A stretch of DNA of 64,000 bases from Fen-1273 sp963748405. GTDB taxonomy: Bacteria; Bacteroidota; Ignavibacteria; UBA10030; UBA6906. The position numbers were made by a program, and so were the translations under genes. Below are positions 25,854-35,367 of this stretch, piece by piece. The stretch's first letter is position 1. Each line of letters begins with the position of its first letter. Below the pieces are notes generated by a model. It had not been told where the DNA came from. It worked only from the letters and a program-made list of their open reading frames with translations, and did not search any database. The DNA lies in NCBI GenBank assembly GCA_963748405.1, contig CAVVIT010000006.1, positions 248,001 to 312,000 of the forward strand, read 5' to 3'.

Positions 25854-26801
25854 CTACACCGCTCCCGGGCGCCGCATCGCGGTGCTCCGGGCCTCTTCCC
25901 TGTCCCTTCCGAGCTGCTCGACGAGATCGGGCAGCGAGTTGAACTTCTTCTCGTCGCGCAGGCGACGGAGAAACGAGACCGTGATCTCCTGGCCGTAAAT
26001 GTCCCCGTCAAAGTCGATCAGGTGCACTTCAATCGTCTCGACCGGTACCGGCACCACGGTGGGCCGCAGACCGATGTTCATCATTCCCCGGCGCTCTTCC
26101 CCTGCGATGCGGACGGCGACCGCGTACACGCCGTGCGCCGGGACGATTTTCAGGGGTGATTCCGGCCGGATGTTCGCCGTGGGGAATCCGATCGTCCTCC
26201 CCCGTCCGTCTCCTCTGATAACCGTGCCGCCGAGCGCATACGGCCGGCCGAGGAACCGCGCCGCCTTCTCCACGTCGCCCGATGCAAGAGCCTTCCGGAT
26301 CACGGTGCTCGAAACCGTTTCTCCCTCCACCGTGAACGGATGGACGGCGAACACCGAGAACCCGAATTCCTTCCCCATCTTCACGAGCTCGTCGATCCCC
26401 GCTCCCCTGTCACGGCCGAACATGTGATCGTAGCCCACGATCACCTCGTCAACGCCCGTTCCCCCGACGATGTAGCTGCGGTAAAAATCCCGGGGGCTGA
26501 TCCGGGAGAACGCGTACGTGAACTCGAGCAGGAGCAGGACATCCGCCCCGAGTGACCGTATCAGCTCCACCCGCTCTCCGATCGTCGTCAGGAGCTCGAC
26601 CGGGGTTCCCGCCGGCCCCACGACCTGCCGGGGGTGGGGGTCGAACGTGACGACGATCGACCGTCCTTCCCGCATTCTGGCGCGGCTCACGACTTCGCGG
26701 ATGATCTCGGCGTGTGCCAGATGAACGCCGTCGAACGTGCCCACGGTGACGACGGAACTGGGGTCCGGGGGGATTTCCCGCACGGAGCGCGCGAGGATCA
26801 T
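25854..26801 (-). CDS. ribF: Bifunctional riboflavin kinase / FAD synthetase
   Basis: Makes FMN and FAD. 315 residues: the N-terminal adenylyltransferase has VTVGTFDGVHLAHAEII and the C-terminal kinase has GRGRTIGFPTANIR. YDHMFGRDRGAG and the SSTVIRKALASGDV region complete the first domain. ATG at 26801; its first bases overlap the truB stop (ATGA). Confidence 0.95.
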   Translation of the reverse strand: MILARSVREIPPDPSSVVTVGTFDGVHLAHAEIIREVVSRARMREGRSIVVTFDPHPRQVVGPAGTPVELLTTIGERVELIRSLGADVLLLLEFTYAFSRISPRDFYRSYIVGGTGVDEVIVGYDHMFGRDRGAGIDELVKMGKEFGFSVFAVHPFTVEGETVSSTVIRKALASGDVEKAARFLGRPYALGGTVIRGDGRGRTIGFPTANIRPESPLKIVPAHGVYAVAVRIAGEERRGMMNIGLRPTVVPVPVETIEVHLIDFDGDIYGQEITVSFLRRLRDEKKFNSLPDLVEQLGRDREEARSTAMRRPGAV

Positions 26802-27499
26802 GACGGCTTCGATTCCTGCATGGTCCTGTACGCCGTGAGTTCTTCTATCGTCACCGCGTCCTCGATACGGTAGGGGCCGATCCGCGTCCGCTCGAGCGCC
26901 GACAGGTAGGCCCCGCAGCCGAGCCGGTCGCCGATCTCGTTCACGAGGCTCCGGATGTACGTCCCCTTGGAGCACGAGACGCTGAATCTGACGACAGGCA
27001 TCCGTATCTCCCCCGGCACGATGGAGTAAATCATGATGTCGCGGGCCTCACGATGCACTTCGACACCCTCCCTCGCATACCGGTACAGCCGCTTTCCCTT
27101 CACGCTCACCGCGGACCACATCGGCGGGACCTGCCGCCGGGGGCCCGTGAACTCGGCGAGGACCGCGCTGATCCGTTCCCCGTCGATCCCCTCCGTGCTC
27201 CCTCCCGGGATCACGGGGGTGGCGGTATCGTATGATTCCGTCCTTCCGCCCAGCGTCATCTCGGCCGCGTATTCCTTCTCGAGTCCGACGAACTCCCCGA
27301 GGGTCTTCGTCTTCTTTCCTGTGCAGACGATCAGGAGCCCCGTGGCGAGGGGATCGAGCGTGCCGGCGTGTCCCACCTTCTTGACGCGGAACATCCTGCC
27401 GATCTTGTGCACGACGTCGAACGACGTCCAGCCCGCGGGTTTGCGGACCAGGAGCATTTCGCCGTCGTCGAACCGGAACTCACGGCTCGGTTCCATCAT
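26798..27499 (-). CDS. truB: tRNA pseudouridine-55 synthase
   Basis: Forms pseudouridine 55 in the T loop of tRNAs. 233 residues. Motifs are KPAGWTSFDVV, the catalytic-Asp loop GHAGTLDPLATGLL, and SCSKGTYIRSLVNEIG. Slightly shorter at the C-terminus than the E. coli enzyme (no full PUA domain). Overlaps rbfA by 20 bases and ribF by four. Confidence 0.96.
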   Translation of the reverse strand: MMEPSREFRFDDGEMLLVRKPAGWTSFDVVHKIGRMFRVKKVGHAGTLDPLATGLLIVCTGKKTKTLGEFVGLEKEYAAEMTLGGRTESYDTATPVIPGGSTEGIDGERISAVLAEFTGPRRQVPPMWSAVSVKGKRLYRYAREGVEVHREARDIMIYSIVPGEIRMPVVRFSVSCSKGTYIRSLVNEIGDRLGCGAYLSALERTRIGPYRIEDAVTIEELTAYRTMQESKPS

Positions 27500-27830
27500 G
27501 GATTTTCTTGATCAGCGTGTTAATCCGGTCTACGTGGTCAAGCGTATCGTCCAGATAGAACTGGAGCGCCGGCGTGAATTTCATCCTGAGGTGCGAGCCC
27601 ACTTCCCGGCGCATGCTCGCCCTGTCTTTCTCCAGCAGGGCCATCGTCGCCTGCTGGGCTGCGGGGCCCCCGAAGACGCTGAAGTACACCCGGGCGATCT
27701 TCAGATCCGGAGTCATCTTCACGTCCGTCACCGTCGTAAACCCGTGCGACGGGTCGCGGTACTCCCGGCTCAATATGGCGCCGATCTCCTCCTTGATGAG
27801 GGAAGCGACGCGCTCGGTGCGTATGGACAT
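27480..27830 (-). CDS. rbfA: Ribosome-binding factor A
   Basis: 16S rRNA maturation and cold-adaptation factor; 116 residues with a KH-like fold. Blocks RTERVASLIKEEIGAIL, VTDVKMTPDLKIARVYFSVFG and LRMKFTPALQFYLDDTLDHVDRI. The start overlaps the infB stop by one base. Confidence 0.96.
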   Translation of the reverse strand: MSIRTERVASLIKEEIGAILSREYRDPSHGFTTVTDVKMTPDLKIARVYFSVFGGPAAQQATMALLEKDRASMRREVGSHLRMKFTPALQFYLDDTLDHVDRINTLIKKIHDGTEP

Positions 27831-30508
27831 TACAGTTTCCTCTTGGCCTCGACGATCCGGAACGCCTCGATGATATCACCGACCTTGATGTCGTTGAAAT
27901 TCTCAAGGCCGAGGCCGCACTCGAACCCGGCTTCGACTTCACGAACGTCGTCCTTAAAGCGCTTGAGGGAGGAAATCGATCCCTCGAACACCTGGATGCC
28001 GTCGCGGACGAGCCTGACGCGGTTGTTGCGCATGATCTTGCCGTCCTGCACGTGGCAGCCCGCGATGTTCCCGATCTTCGGGACTTTGAAGACTTCGCGG
28101 ACTTCCACCGTCCCGACGATCTCTTCCTTCCGTTCCGGCGCCAGGAGTCCTTCCAGCGCCTTGTGGATGTGGTCGATGGCGTCGTAGATGATGTTGTACG
28201 TGCGGATCTCGACTTTCTCTTTCTCCGCAAGGCGGCGCGCGTTCAGGTTCGGGCGCACCCGGAACCCGATGATCACCGCGCCCGAGGCCGCGGCGAGGAT
28301 GATATCCGATTCGGAGATCATGCCGACGCCGGAGTGGATGACGCGCAGCTTCACCTCCTTGTGCTCGATCTTCATGAGGGAATCCGAGAGCGCTTCCACC
28401 GAACCGTCCACGTCTCCCTTGACGATCACGTTGAGCTCGCGGACCTGGCCCTCCTTGATCTGCAGCGAAATATCATCGAGGGTCGTCAGGTGAATCTGCC
28501 GGAAATCCTGCTCGCGCTTGAGCTGCTGCCGCTTGAGGCTGATCTCCCGCGCTTCGCGGTCGGTCGCCATGACGAGGAACGAATCCCCCGCCTGCGGGAA
28601 GCCGTCCAGGCCCGTGAGCTGCACCGGAGTCGAGGGTCCCGCCGCCTCCAGCCGGTTGCCGCGCTCGTCGAACATGGCGCGGACCTTCCCGCTGTAGATA
28701 CCCGCGAGGAACGGATCGCCCACGCGGAGCGTCCCCTTCTGGACGAGCACCGTCGCGGTGATGCCTTTCCCCTTGTCGAGCTGCGCCTCGACGATCGTGC
28801 CGAGGGCGAGCCTGCCCGGATTCGATTTCAGGTCCAGGACATCCGCTTCGAGACCGACCTTCTCCAGGAGCACGTCGACGTTCTTCCCGGTGCGTGCGGA
28901 AAGCTCCACGCACTGGTACTTGCCGCCCCACTCCTCCACGAGGATGTTCTTCTCGGCGAGCTGCTGGCGGATCCTGTCGGCGTTTGCTTCGGGCTTGTCG
29001 ATCTTGTTGATCGCAATGATGATCGGGACGCCCGCCGCCTGCGCGTGACTGATGGCTTCAAGGGTCTGGGGCATCACGCTGTCGTCCGCGGCTACGACGA
29101 GGATCACGATGTCCGTGATCTGCGCGCCGCGCGCGCGCATGGCGGTGAACGCCTCGTGGCCCGGGGTGTCGAGGAACGTGATGACGCGCCCGCTGGCGGT
29201 CGTCACGTTGTACGCCCCGATGTGCTGGGTGATGCCTCCCGATTCCCCCGCAACGACGTTCGAACGCCGGATGTAATCGAGGAGCGACGTCTTGCCGTGA
29301 TCGACGTGGCCCATGATCGTGACCACGGGCGGGCGGCGGACGAGGTCCTCCGGACGGTCTTCACCTTCCGTGTGGACTTCTTCCTCCGTCACTTCCTCGT
29401 AGAAGCTTATCGCGAAGCCGAACTCGTCGGCGACAAGCGTGATCGTGTCCCTGTCGAGGCGCTGGTTGATCGACACCATGATCCCCAGCTCCATGCACTT
29501 CTTGATGACGTCGGCGACGTTGACCCGCATCAGGTTCGCGAGATCGTTGACGGAGACGAACTCCGTCACGCGGAGCTTCCCTTCTTCCTTCTGGGCCTCC
29601 TCGGCGAGACGGGCGACCTCCTCTTCGCGTTCCTTCTTTTTCCGTTTTTTCAGGACGGCCCTGCCGGTTGCGGGGGTGTCGTCCATGGCCGCGAACGTGC
29701 GCCGGATGGCGTCCGTGACCTCGGCCTGGTCGATCTCCTTGTGGCGGATCTTCTTCTTCTTTTTCTTCTTCCGCTCGAGATCGTCGACCTCGACGGCTTT
29801 CGTCTCGGGGACGTCCTCCCTGACCTTCTTCTTCTTTTTCTTCCTCTTGTGCTCGTCGCTTTCGGCTGCCGCTGCGGTCGTCGTGCCGGTCCCCGGCTTC
29901 TGTCCCCTGACAGGCGGCTTCGTCTTGGGGGTGAGATCCATCTTTCCCTTGATCGTGAGCCCCATCTTCGTGCGGCGTTCCTTCTCCAGCGGGGAGAGGA
30001 GCTCTTCGCCCCTGGGCTTGCGGACCTCGGCCTTCTCTTTGACCGGGGGCGCAGGTTCTGCCGGAGGAGGAGCCGGAGGCGCGACAGGGGGCGCGACGGG
30101 CGCGGGCTCCGGGACTGCCGCCTCCACGGGTTCGGACGCCTCCGCCGGGACCACGGCGGGTTCCTCTTCGGTCACCGGGATCTCTTCGGGGGGGGGCGGC
30201 GGTGCCGGAACGGCTTCAGGCGGCGCGGGTGCGGCGGCGCTCGGTTCCGGCGTCTCGTCGACCTTCTTCTCCGCGCGTTTCCGCGTCTCCCGGATCTCGG
30301 CGATCTTCCGGTGGTGCTTCTCGGCGACGTCCTTTTCCTTCTTGAAATGGACGAGGATATCCTTCATCATGTCCTCGTCAATCGAGGACATGTGGCTTTT
30401 GACCTCATGTCCCTTCTTTCGCAGGAAATCAATCAGCGTCTCGTGCGAGAGGTTCAGCTCGGTCGCGACCTTGTAGAGTTTTTTCTTTTTATCCGCAGTT
30501 TCTGCCAT
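27830..30508 (-). CDS. infB: Translation initiation factor IF-2
   Basis: GTPase that places fMet-tRNA on the 30S subunit; 892 residues. N-terminal IF2_N domain (KVATELNLSHETLIDFLRKKGH), then a long Pro/Ala/Glu-rich low-complexity region with two stretches of five to seven Lys. A second IF2_N block precedes the G domain (VTIMGHVDHGKTSLLDYI, DTPGHEAFTAMRARGA, NKIDKPEA). Domains II-IV end with VGDIIEAFRI. Between nusA and rbfA, the conserved order. Confidence 0.97.
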   Translation of the reverse strand: MAETADKKKKLYKVATELNLSHETLIDFLRKKGHEVKSHMSSIDEDMMKDILVHFKKEKDVAEKHHRKIAEIRETRKRAEKKVDETPEPSAAAPAPPEAVPAPPPPPEEIPVTEEEPAVVPAEASEPVEAAVPEPAPVAPPVAPPAPPPAEPAPPVKEKAEVRKPRGEELLSPLEKERRTKMGLTIKGKMDLTPKTKPPVRGQKPGTGTTTAAAAESDEHKRKKKKKKVREDVPETKAVEVDDLERKKKKKKKIRHKEIDQAEVTDAIRRTFAAMDDTPATGRAVLKKRKKKEREEEVARLAEEAQKEEGKLRVTEFVSVNDLANLMRVNVADVIKKCMELGIMVSINQRLDRDTITLVADEFGFAISFYEEVTEEEVHTEGEDRPEDLVRRPPVVTIMGHVDHGKTSLLDYIRRSNVVAGESGGITQHIGAYNVTTASGRVITFLDTPGHEAFTAMRARGAQITDIVILVVAADDSVMPQTLEAISHAQAAGVPIIIAINKIDKPEANADRIRQQLAEKNILVEEWGGKYQCVELSARTGKNVDVLLEKVGLEADVLDLKSNPGRLALGTIVEAQLDKGKGITATVLVQKGTLRVGDPFLAGIYSGKVRAMFDERGNRLEAAGPSTPVQLTGLDGFPQAGDSFLVMATDREAREISLKRQQLKREQDFRQIHLTTLDDISLQIKEGQVRELNVIVKGDVDGSVEALSDSLMKIEHKEVKLRVIHSGVGMISESDIILAAASGAVIIGFRVRPNLNARRLAEKEKVEIRTYNIIYDAIDHIHKALEGLLAPERKEEIVGTVEVREVFKVPKIGNIAGCHVQDGKIMRNNRVRLVRDGIQVFEGSISSLKRFKDDVREVEAGFECGLGLENFNDIKVGDIIEAFRIVEAKRKL

Positions 30509-30556
30509 GAGTACCCTTTGTTCAATCGTCAGAGGAACAGCATCGACACGGTCCTG

Positions 30557-32002
30557 CTAGTCTTTCGCCGGTTCCTCCTTCGATGCCCCGCCGGTCTCCT
30601 GAGCCGGAGCAGGAGCTCCGTCTTCAGTCGCGCCGGGCGCAGATTGCTCTGCCGGGGACGCTTGGTCAGCCGCAGGGGCAGCCGGATCGGCGGCCTGCGG
30701 CGTCTCGTCCTCTTCTTCCTCTTCCCCTTCTTCTTCTTCCTCTTCGGATTCCTCCTCGTCGTCGTCCACTTCCGCCTCCTCGAGATCCCGCTTCATCATC
30801 TCCCGGAGCTCGACGATCTTCTCTTCGGTCAATCCCTCGATCGCCAGGAGCGTGTCGAGTTTGGCGTTGATGACGTCCTTCGCCGTCTCGAGTCCCGCGT
30901 CGATCATCTTCAGGTACAGCTCTTCGCCGAGCTCTTCCTTGAAGTCGACGAGCTCGATATCGTACTCGTCCTCGCCGCCTTCCTTGATGAGATTGATTTC
31001 GTATCCGGTCAGCTTCGACGCAAGCCGGATGTTCTGGCCGTTGCGGCCGATGGCCAGCGACACCTGGTCGGCGGCGACGAGCACGTTCGCGGTCTTTGCC
31101 TCGTCGTTCAGCTCGATGGTCTTGAGCTTCGCCGGCGCCAGCGCGCGCTGGATGAACACCTCGGGCTGCTCGCTGAAGTTGATGACGTCGATGTTCTCGT
31201 TGTTGAGCTCCCGGACGATCGTATGGATCCGGACGCCCTTCATGCCGACGCAGGCGCCCACGGCGTCGATCCTGTCGTCGTGCGATTCGACGGCGACCTT
31301 CGCGCGTTCACCCGGTTCGCGGGCGATCTGCTTGATCTCGATGATGCCGTCGTAGATTTCGGGGATTTCGAGCTCGAAGAGCTTGGAGAGGAATTTGGGG
31401 TCGGCGCGCGACACGACGACAACCGGATTGCCGGCGTTTTTCCTGACTTCCTTCACGACGGCGCGGATCGTGTCCCCTTTCTTGTAGCGTTCCTTGAAGA
31501 TCTGCTCGCTCTTGGGGAGGAGAAGCTCGTTCCGGTTGTGGTTGATGAGGATCTCGTTGCGCCTGATCTGGTAGATCTCCCCCACCACGATGTCGCCGAC
31601 GGCGTTGCTGTACTCGTTGTAGATGCTCTCGCGCTCGATTTCCTTGATCCGCTGGTTGAGGTTCTGCTTGGCGCTGACGACGAGACGCCGGCCGAAGGTC
31701 ACCAGGGGGACGACTTCGACGAAGTCCTCGCCGACGCCCAGTTCTTCTCCCGAGATCTCGCGGGCGGTCTGCACGTCGATCTGCGTCACGGGGTTCTCGA
31801 CGGTCTCCACGACCTCGCGCTCGAGGAAGATCTCGATGTCGCCCTTGTCCATGTTCACCACGACGTCGAACTTCGCGTCCTGCCCGTATTTCTTCCGGAC
31901 CATCATCGAGAAGACATCCTCGACGATGCCGGTCAGAATGTCTTTGTCGATGCCCTTCTCACGCACCATCTGGGCAAAAGATTCGACAATCTCCGAATTC
32001 AT
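30557..32002 (-). CDS. nusA: Transcription termination/antitermination factor NusA
   Basis: 481 residues: N-terminal RNA-polymerase-binding domain, S1 domain (VGDIVVGEIYQIRRNEILI), two KH domains (HDDRIDAVGACVGMKGVRI and VSLAIGRNGQNIRLAS), one helix-hairpin-helix-like segment and an unusual C-terminal tail. The tail has a run of acidic residues (DDDEEESEEEEEEGEEEEEDE) and then Pro/Ala-rich sequence. GGAGG sits five bases before the ATG. Central gene of the rimP-nusA-infB cluster. Confidence 0.97.
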   Translation of the reverse strand: MNSEIVESFAQMVREKGIDKDILTGIVEDVFSMMVRKKYGQDAKFDVVVNMDKGDIEIFLEREVVETVENPVTQIDVQTAREISGEELGVGEDFVEVVPLVTFGRRLVVSAKQNLNQRIKEIERESIYNEYSNAVGDIVVGEIYQIRRNEILINHNRNELLLPKSEQIFKERYKKGDTIRAVVKEVRKNAGNPVVVVSRADPKFLSKLFELEIPEIYDGIIEIKQIAREPGERAKVAVESHDDRIDAVGACVGMKGVRIHTIVRELNNENIDVINFSEQPEVFIQRALAPAKLKTIELNDEAKTANVLVAADQVSLAIGRNGQNIRLASKLTGYEINLIKEGGEDEYDIELVDFKEELGEELYLKMIDAGLETAKDVINAKLDTLLAIEGLTEEKIVELREMMKRDLEEAEVDDDEEESEEEEEEGEEEEEDETPQAADPAAPAADQASPAEQSAPGATEDGAPAPAQETGGASKEEPAKD

Positions 32003-32042
32003 CAGAACCTCCGAATAATATGAACCACCTCCCGTGCGAACC

Positions 32043-32495
32043 TTACCACGGGGACTTGACGACGGCTTCCGTCAGACTCTCGAACGGGAATTCCTGCGGC
32101 GCGCTTCCCTTCGCGGTTTCGATGAAGATCCCCCGCTCTCCCACGGATGCGAGCCGCCCCGTGTGCTCGACCGGTCCCGCGGGGCCGTTGACCCTGACGG
32201 CGAGCGTCCTGCCGACGTGCTTTTTGTACTGCCAGGCGAACCTGAGCGGCCGGGAGATCCCCGGCGAGGAAACATCCAGCCGGTACGACCCTTGAATCCA
32301 TCCCGCGCGGTCGATCAGCGTCGACGCTTCCCTGCTGATGTCGGAGCAGAGATCGCTGGTGACTCCCTGTTCCGCATCGACAAATATCTCGACAAGCGTT
32401 TTCCCGCGGGGGCCGCGAACGACAAGTTCGATAAGATGAGCAGAGAGACGGGCGACACAATCGTCGATTGCGGCCCGCATTTCGTCATTCACCAT
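32043..32495 (-). CDS. rimP: Ribosome maturation factor RimP
   Basis: 30S assembly factor, 150 residues, standard length. Blocks are LIELVVRGPRGKTLVEIFVD, GSYRLDVSSPGISRPL and KHVGRTLAVRVNG. The start at 32495 (ATG GTG AAC) was chosen because the family homology begins there; an open frame to 32654 runs through low-complexity leader sequence. Confidence 0.95.
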   Translation of the reverse strand: MVNDEMRAAIDDCVARLSAHLIELVVRGPRGKTLVEIFVDAEQGVTSDLCSDISREASTLIDRAGWIQGSYRLDVSSPGISRPLRFAWQYKKHVGRTLAVRVNGPAGPVEHTGRLASVGERGIFIETAKGSAPQEFPFESLTEAVVKSPW

Positions 32496-32512
32496 CGGGG
32501 TAGCGTCATCCG

Positions 32513-32539
32513 AAACAAAAATAGCCCAAATTGGGCTAT
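32513..32539 (-). terminator. Terminator/attenuator in the rimP leader
   Basis: ATAGCCC (32521-32527) pairs with GGGCTAT (32533-32539) around AAATT. On the minus strand TTTTTGTTT follows immediately. It ends only 17 bases before the rimP ATG. It may end the upstream ltaE transcript or act as an attenuator for rimP-nusA-infB. Confidence 0.6.
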
Positions 32540-32631
32540 ATCTACAACGCCAAAAGATATACACTTCCGGCGTGAAAAGCAAGGAAATTGTGAAATATTC
32601 CCCCGTCCGCACCAATTTCGGGGGTTCCGCC

Positions 32632-32652
32632 GGGGGGGGGAATCCCCCCCCC
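32632..32652. repeat. G9-AAT-C9 perfect hairpin
   Basis: Nine G (32632-32640), AAT and nine C (32644-32652), just after the ltaE stop. Its role is unclear because no T-run follows directly. Homopolymers of this size are also error-prone in assemblies. Confidence 0.6.
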
Positions 32653-32656
32653 ATTC

Positions 32657-33694
32657 TCAGGAGAGCGTTTCCCGGATGATCCGTGCCGCGCGTTTCACCT
32701 CGTCCATCGAAACATCAAGATGCGTCACGGCCCTGAGCCCCATGTAATTGCCGAGCGTCAGGAGGACCCCCTTTGCGCGCAGCGCCTGGAGGATCTCCTC
32801 GGGCTTCCTTCCGGTGTTCTCCGCCCCGATGATGATGATGTTCGTCTGGACCGAACCGAGGTCGATGTCGAAACCTTTCACCGCAGCGAGCTCGCGTGCC
32901 AGGTAGGCGGCTTTCTCGTGATCTTCCGGAAGCCGGGTGACGTTGTTCTCGAGCGCATAGAGCCCCGCCGCCGCGAGGATCCCCGCCTGGCGCATTCCCC
33001 CCCCGAAGATCTTCCTGTAGTGGCGTGCCTCGGCGATGAACGACGTGCTTCCGGCGATGACCGAGCCCACGGGTGCCCCCAGCCCCTTGGAGAGGCAGAC
33101 GGAGACGGAATCAAAGTGGGATGCGTACTCCTTCGGGGCGATGCCGGTGGCGGCACTCGCGTTCCAGAGCCGCGCCCCGTCGAGGTGCAGGCGGATGTTC
33201 CGGCTTTTCGCGAACGCGCTGATGCTCCGGATCAGCTCCAGGGGATAGATCGTTCCCCCCGCGCGGTTGTGCGTGTTCTCAAGGCAGATGAGCCGCGTCT
33301 TCGGCATGTAATACAGATCGGGCCGCACGGCGCGCTCGATGTCCGCGACGGTGAAGGCCCCGCGTTTCCCCTCGATCGCGTGAACCTGGGCCCCGGAGAG
33401 GAACGCGATGCCGCCCGTCTCGTAGTTGAAGACGTGCGCCCCCTTTTCGCAGATCACTTCGTCCCCCGGCTGCGTGTGGACCTTGATGCAGGTCTGGTTC
33501 CCCATCGTGCCGCTCGGCACGTACAGCGCCGCTTCCTTTCCCAGGAGTGCGGCGACGTGTTCCTGGAGCCTGTTGACCGTCGGATCCTCGCCGAAGACGT
33601 CGTCGCCGACGATTGCCCGCGACATCGCCTCGCGCATCGCGGCCGAGGGACGCGTGACGGTATCGCTTCTCAGGTCGATGAATTGTTCTGCCAT
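32657..33694 (-). CDS. ltaE: Low-specificity L-threonine aldolase
   Basis: PLP enzyme that splits threonine into glycine and acetaldehyde. 345 residues. Motifs are DLRSDTVTRPSAAMREAM, VPSGTMGNQ, LENTHNRAGG, LHLDGARLWNA and the PLP-lysine segment CLSKGLGAPVGSV. Overlaps the 3' end of lnt by 25 bases, so it is probably translated from the same message. Confidence 0.95.
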   Translation of the reverse strand: MAEQFIDLRSDTVTRPSAAMREAMSRAIVGDDVFGEDPTVNRLQEHVAALLGKEAALYVPSGTMGNQTCIKVHTQPGDEVICEKGAHVFNYETGGIAFLSGAQVHAIEGKRGAFTVADIERAVRPDLYYMPKTRLICLENTHNRAGGTIYPLELIRSISAFAKSRNIRLHLDGARLWNASAATGIAPKEYASHFDSVSVCLSKGLGAPVGSVIAGSTSFIAEARHYRKIFGGGMRQAGILAAAGLYALENNVTRLPEDHEKAAYLARELAAVKGFDIDLGSVQTNIIIIGAENTGRKPEEILQALRAKGVLLTLGNYMGLRAVTHLDVSMDEVKRAARIIRETLS

Positions 33695-35367
33695 AACTGC
33701 CTGCGCTTTCTGTCTGTGAATGACTGGCCGGCGAGTGCCGCCGCGAAGAGAAGCGCGGCAAGAAGGGCCGACTCGCCGAGCCAGTCCCCGTGCCGCGTGT
33801 AAAACGTCAGCGTCTCATCCGTGCCGATCGTGCGGCTGAGCGTGCGCTGCGTGAACATCTCCGTGTCGTCGTAGCTTCTTCCGTACGGGTCGATAAAGCA
33901 CGAGATCCCGCCGACGGCGCAGCGGGCGATCCACCTGCGGTTTTCGACCGCACGGAATTCCGCGATCTGCCTGTGCTGGTAGGCACCCGACATCTTTCCC
34001 CACCAGCTGTCGATCGTGATCAGGGCGATGAACGACGCCCCCTTCCGCACGAACGAAGCAACGAATCCCGGGTACGTCGATTCGTAGCAGATGATGGAGG
34101 AAAATCTCACCCCGCTCCTTTCGTCCGTGAATACGGTCGTGTCGGGGCCGATCTGCCACCCGCCGATTCCCACCCCCCAGCGCATGAAATCCAGGAACGC
34201 GAACATGTCCGCGTACGGGATGCGCTCGGCGATCGGGACCATTTTCATTTTTCCGTACCAGGGGATTTCCCCGGCACCCGGTTCGATGAACGCCGCGGCG
34301 TTGTACGTATCATACCGGACGGCCGAACCCGGAGAGCTCCGGGCGCTCGGCGGCACACGGGATCCTTCGCTGTAGACCACCGCGTGATCGATCCCGGTGA
34401 GGATTGCCACGTGCATGCTGTCGGCCGCCGCGCGGAGCATGTCGAGAACAGGACGGGCCCGGGGGAGGAGCGGAAATCCGGTGATCGCGGTCTCGGGCCA
34501 CAGGACAATCGCGGGCCTGGGCCGGCTGGTGTCGTCGATGAGTGTTTTCGTCAGCCCGAGGTACATCGCGGCGAGATCGGAGCCTGACCGTGCCCATTTT
34601 TCCCACGGGTCGACGTTCGACTGTATGATCCCGATGGTGACCCTGCGTCCCGTCCCGGCGGGTTCCCCCTGTGGAGGTGCGCCCGAAAGGATGTAGGTCC
34701 CCAGCGCGGAAGGGAGGATATAGAGGACGGCAAGCACGAGGGCGAGCCCGGCGGCGCGGCGTATGACGAGCGTTTCGGGGCTTCGTGCCAGCGCCCTGTA
34801 GAGCACGTATGCCGCCACGTTCACGAGGATGATCCAGAATGACAATCCCCAGATTCCGGTGAACGAGATGAACTGGATCCGTGACAGGTCATAGGACTGG
34901 CTGTTCCCGATCGTGAGCCACGGGAACGACCACTCGCTGAGCGAGTGGGAGTACTCATACCCTGTCCAGATGAACGGGAGCGCCAGGAGCGCTGTCTTTT
35001 CGCCGAACCGTCTGCGGAGGAGGAAGTACAGTCCCATCGGCAGGAGGTAAAACAGGGGATGGACGATCATCGTGATTCCCCCCGCAATCATCATGTACGG
35101 GTCGTTCCCGTGGACGTATCCCCCCGTCCAGTTCAGCGTGATTACGTGGAACAGGAGCATCGCAACGTACGTGAGCTTCAGCCCGTCGGCCGTCTTTTCC
35201 CGGCGCGCCAGCGCGACGAGAAGCGGCACGAGACCGAAACAGGCGAGTATGCCGAGCCTCGAGGGGGGAAACGAGCACCCGAGCATGATGCCGGAGAGGG
35301 CGGCCAGGCCGTACCCCCGCCTCTTGCGCCGCGCGCCGCCCGTATCTCCGTCACGGGGAGACATCAT
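33670..35367 (-). CDS. lnt: Apolipoprotein N-acyltransferase
   Basis: Adds the third acyl chain to lipoproteins at the outer face of the inner membrane. 565 residues. Five or six N-terminal TM helices are followed by a periplasmic nitrilase domain with the catalytic triad: Glu in VLWPETAITG, Lys in YGKMKMVPIAERIPY and Cys in SSIICYESTYPG. A final TM helix closes it. The ATG at 35367 overlaps the stop of the PAP2 gene. Confirms a diderm cell envelope. Confidence 0.93.
   Translation of the reverse strand: MMSPRDGDTGGARRKRRGYGLAALSGIMLGCSFPPSRLGILACFGLVPLLVALARREKTADGLKLTYVAMLLFHVITLNWTGGYVHGNDPYMMIAGGITMIVHPLFYLLPMGLYFLLRRRFGEKTALLALPFIWTGYEYSHSLSEWSFPWLTIGNSQSYDLSRIQFISFTGIWGLSFWIILVNVAAYVLYRALARSPETLVIRRAAGLALVLAVLYILPSALGTYILSGAPPQGEPAGTGRRVTIGIIQSNVDPWEKWARSGSDLAAMYLGLTKTLIDDTSRPRPAIVLWPETAITGFPLLPRARPVLDMLRAAADSMHVAILTGIDHAVVYSEGSRVPPSARSSPGSAVRYDTYNAAAFIEPGAGEIPWYGKMKMVPIAERIPYADMFAFLDFMRWGVGIGGWQIGPDTTVFTDERSGVRFSSIICYESTYPGFVASFVRKGASFIALITIDSWWGKMSGAYQHRQIAEFRAVENRRWIARCAVGGISCFIDPYGRSYDDTEMFTQRTLSRTIGTDETLTFYTRHGDWLGESALLAALLFAAALAGQSFTDRKRRQLWQNNSST

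Noticed and set aside
28052..32023. Very long plus-strand open frame opposite infB, nusA and rimP
   Set aside because: It is the complement of three certain genes and arises from their GC-rich, strongly biased codons; its translation is low-complexity and resembles no protein.
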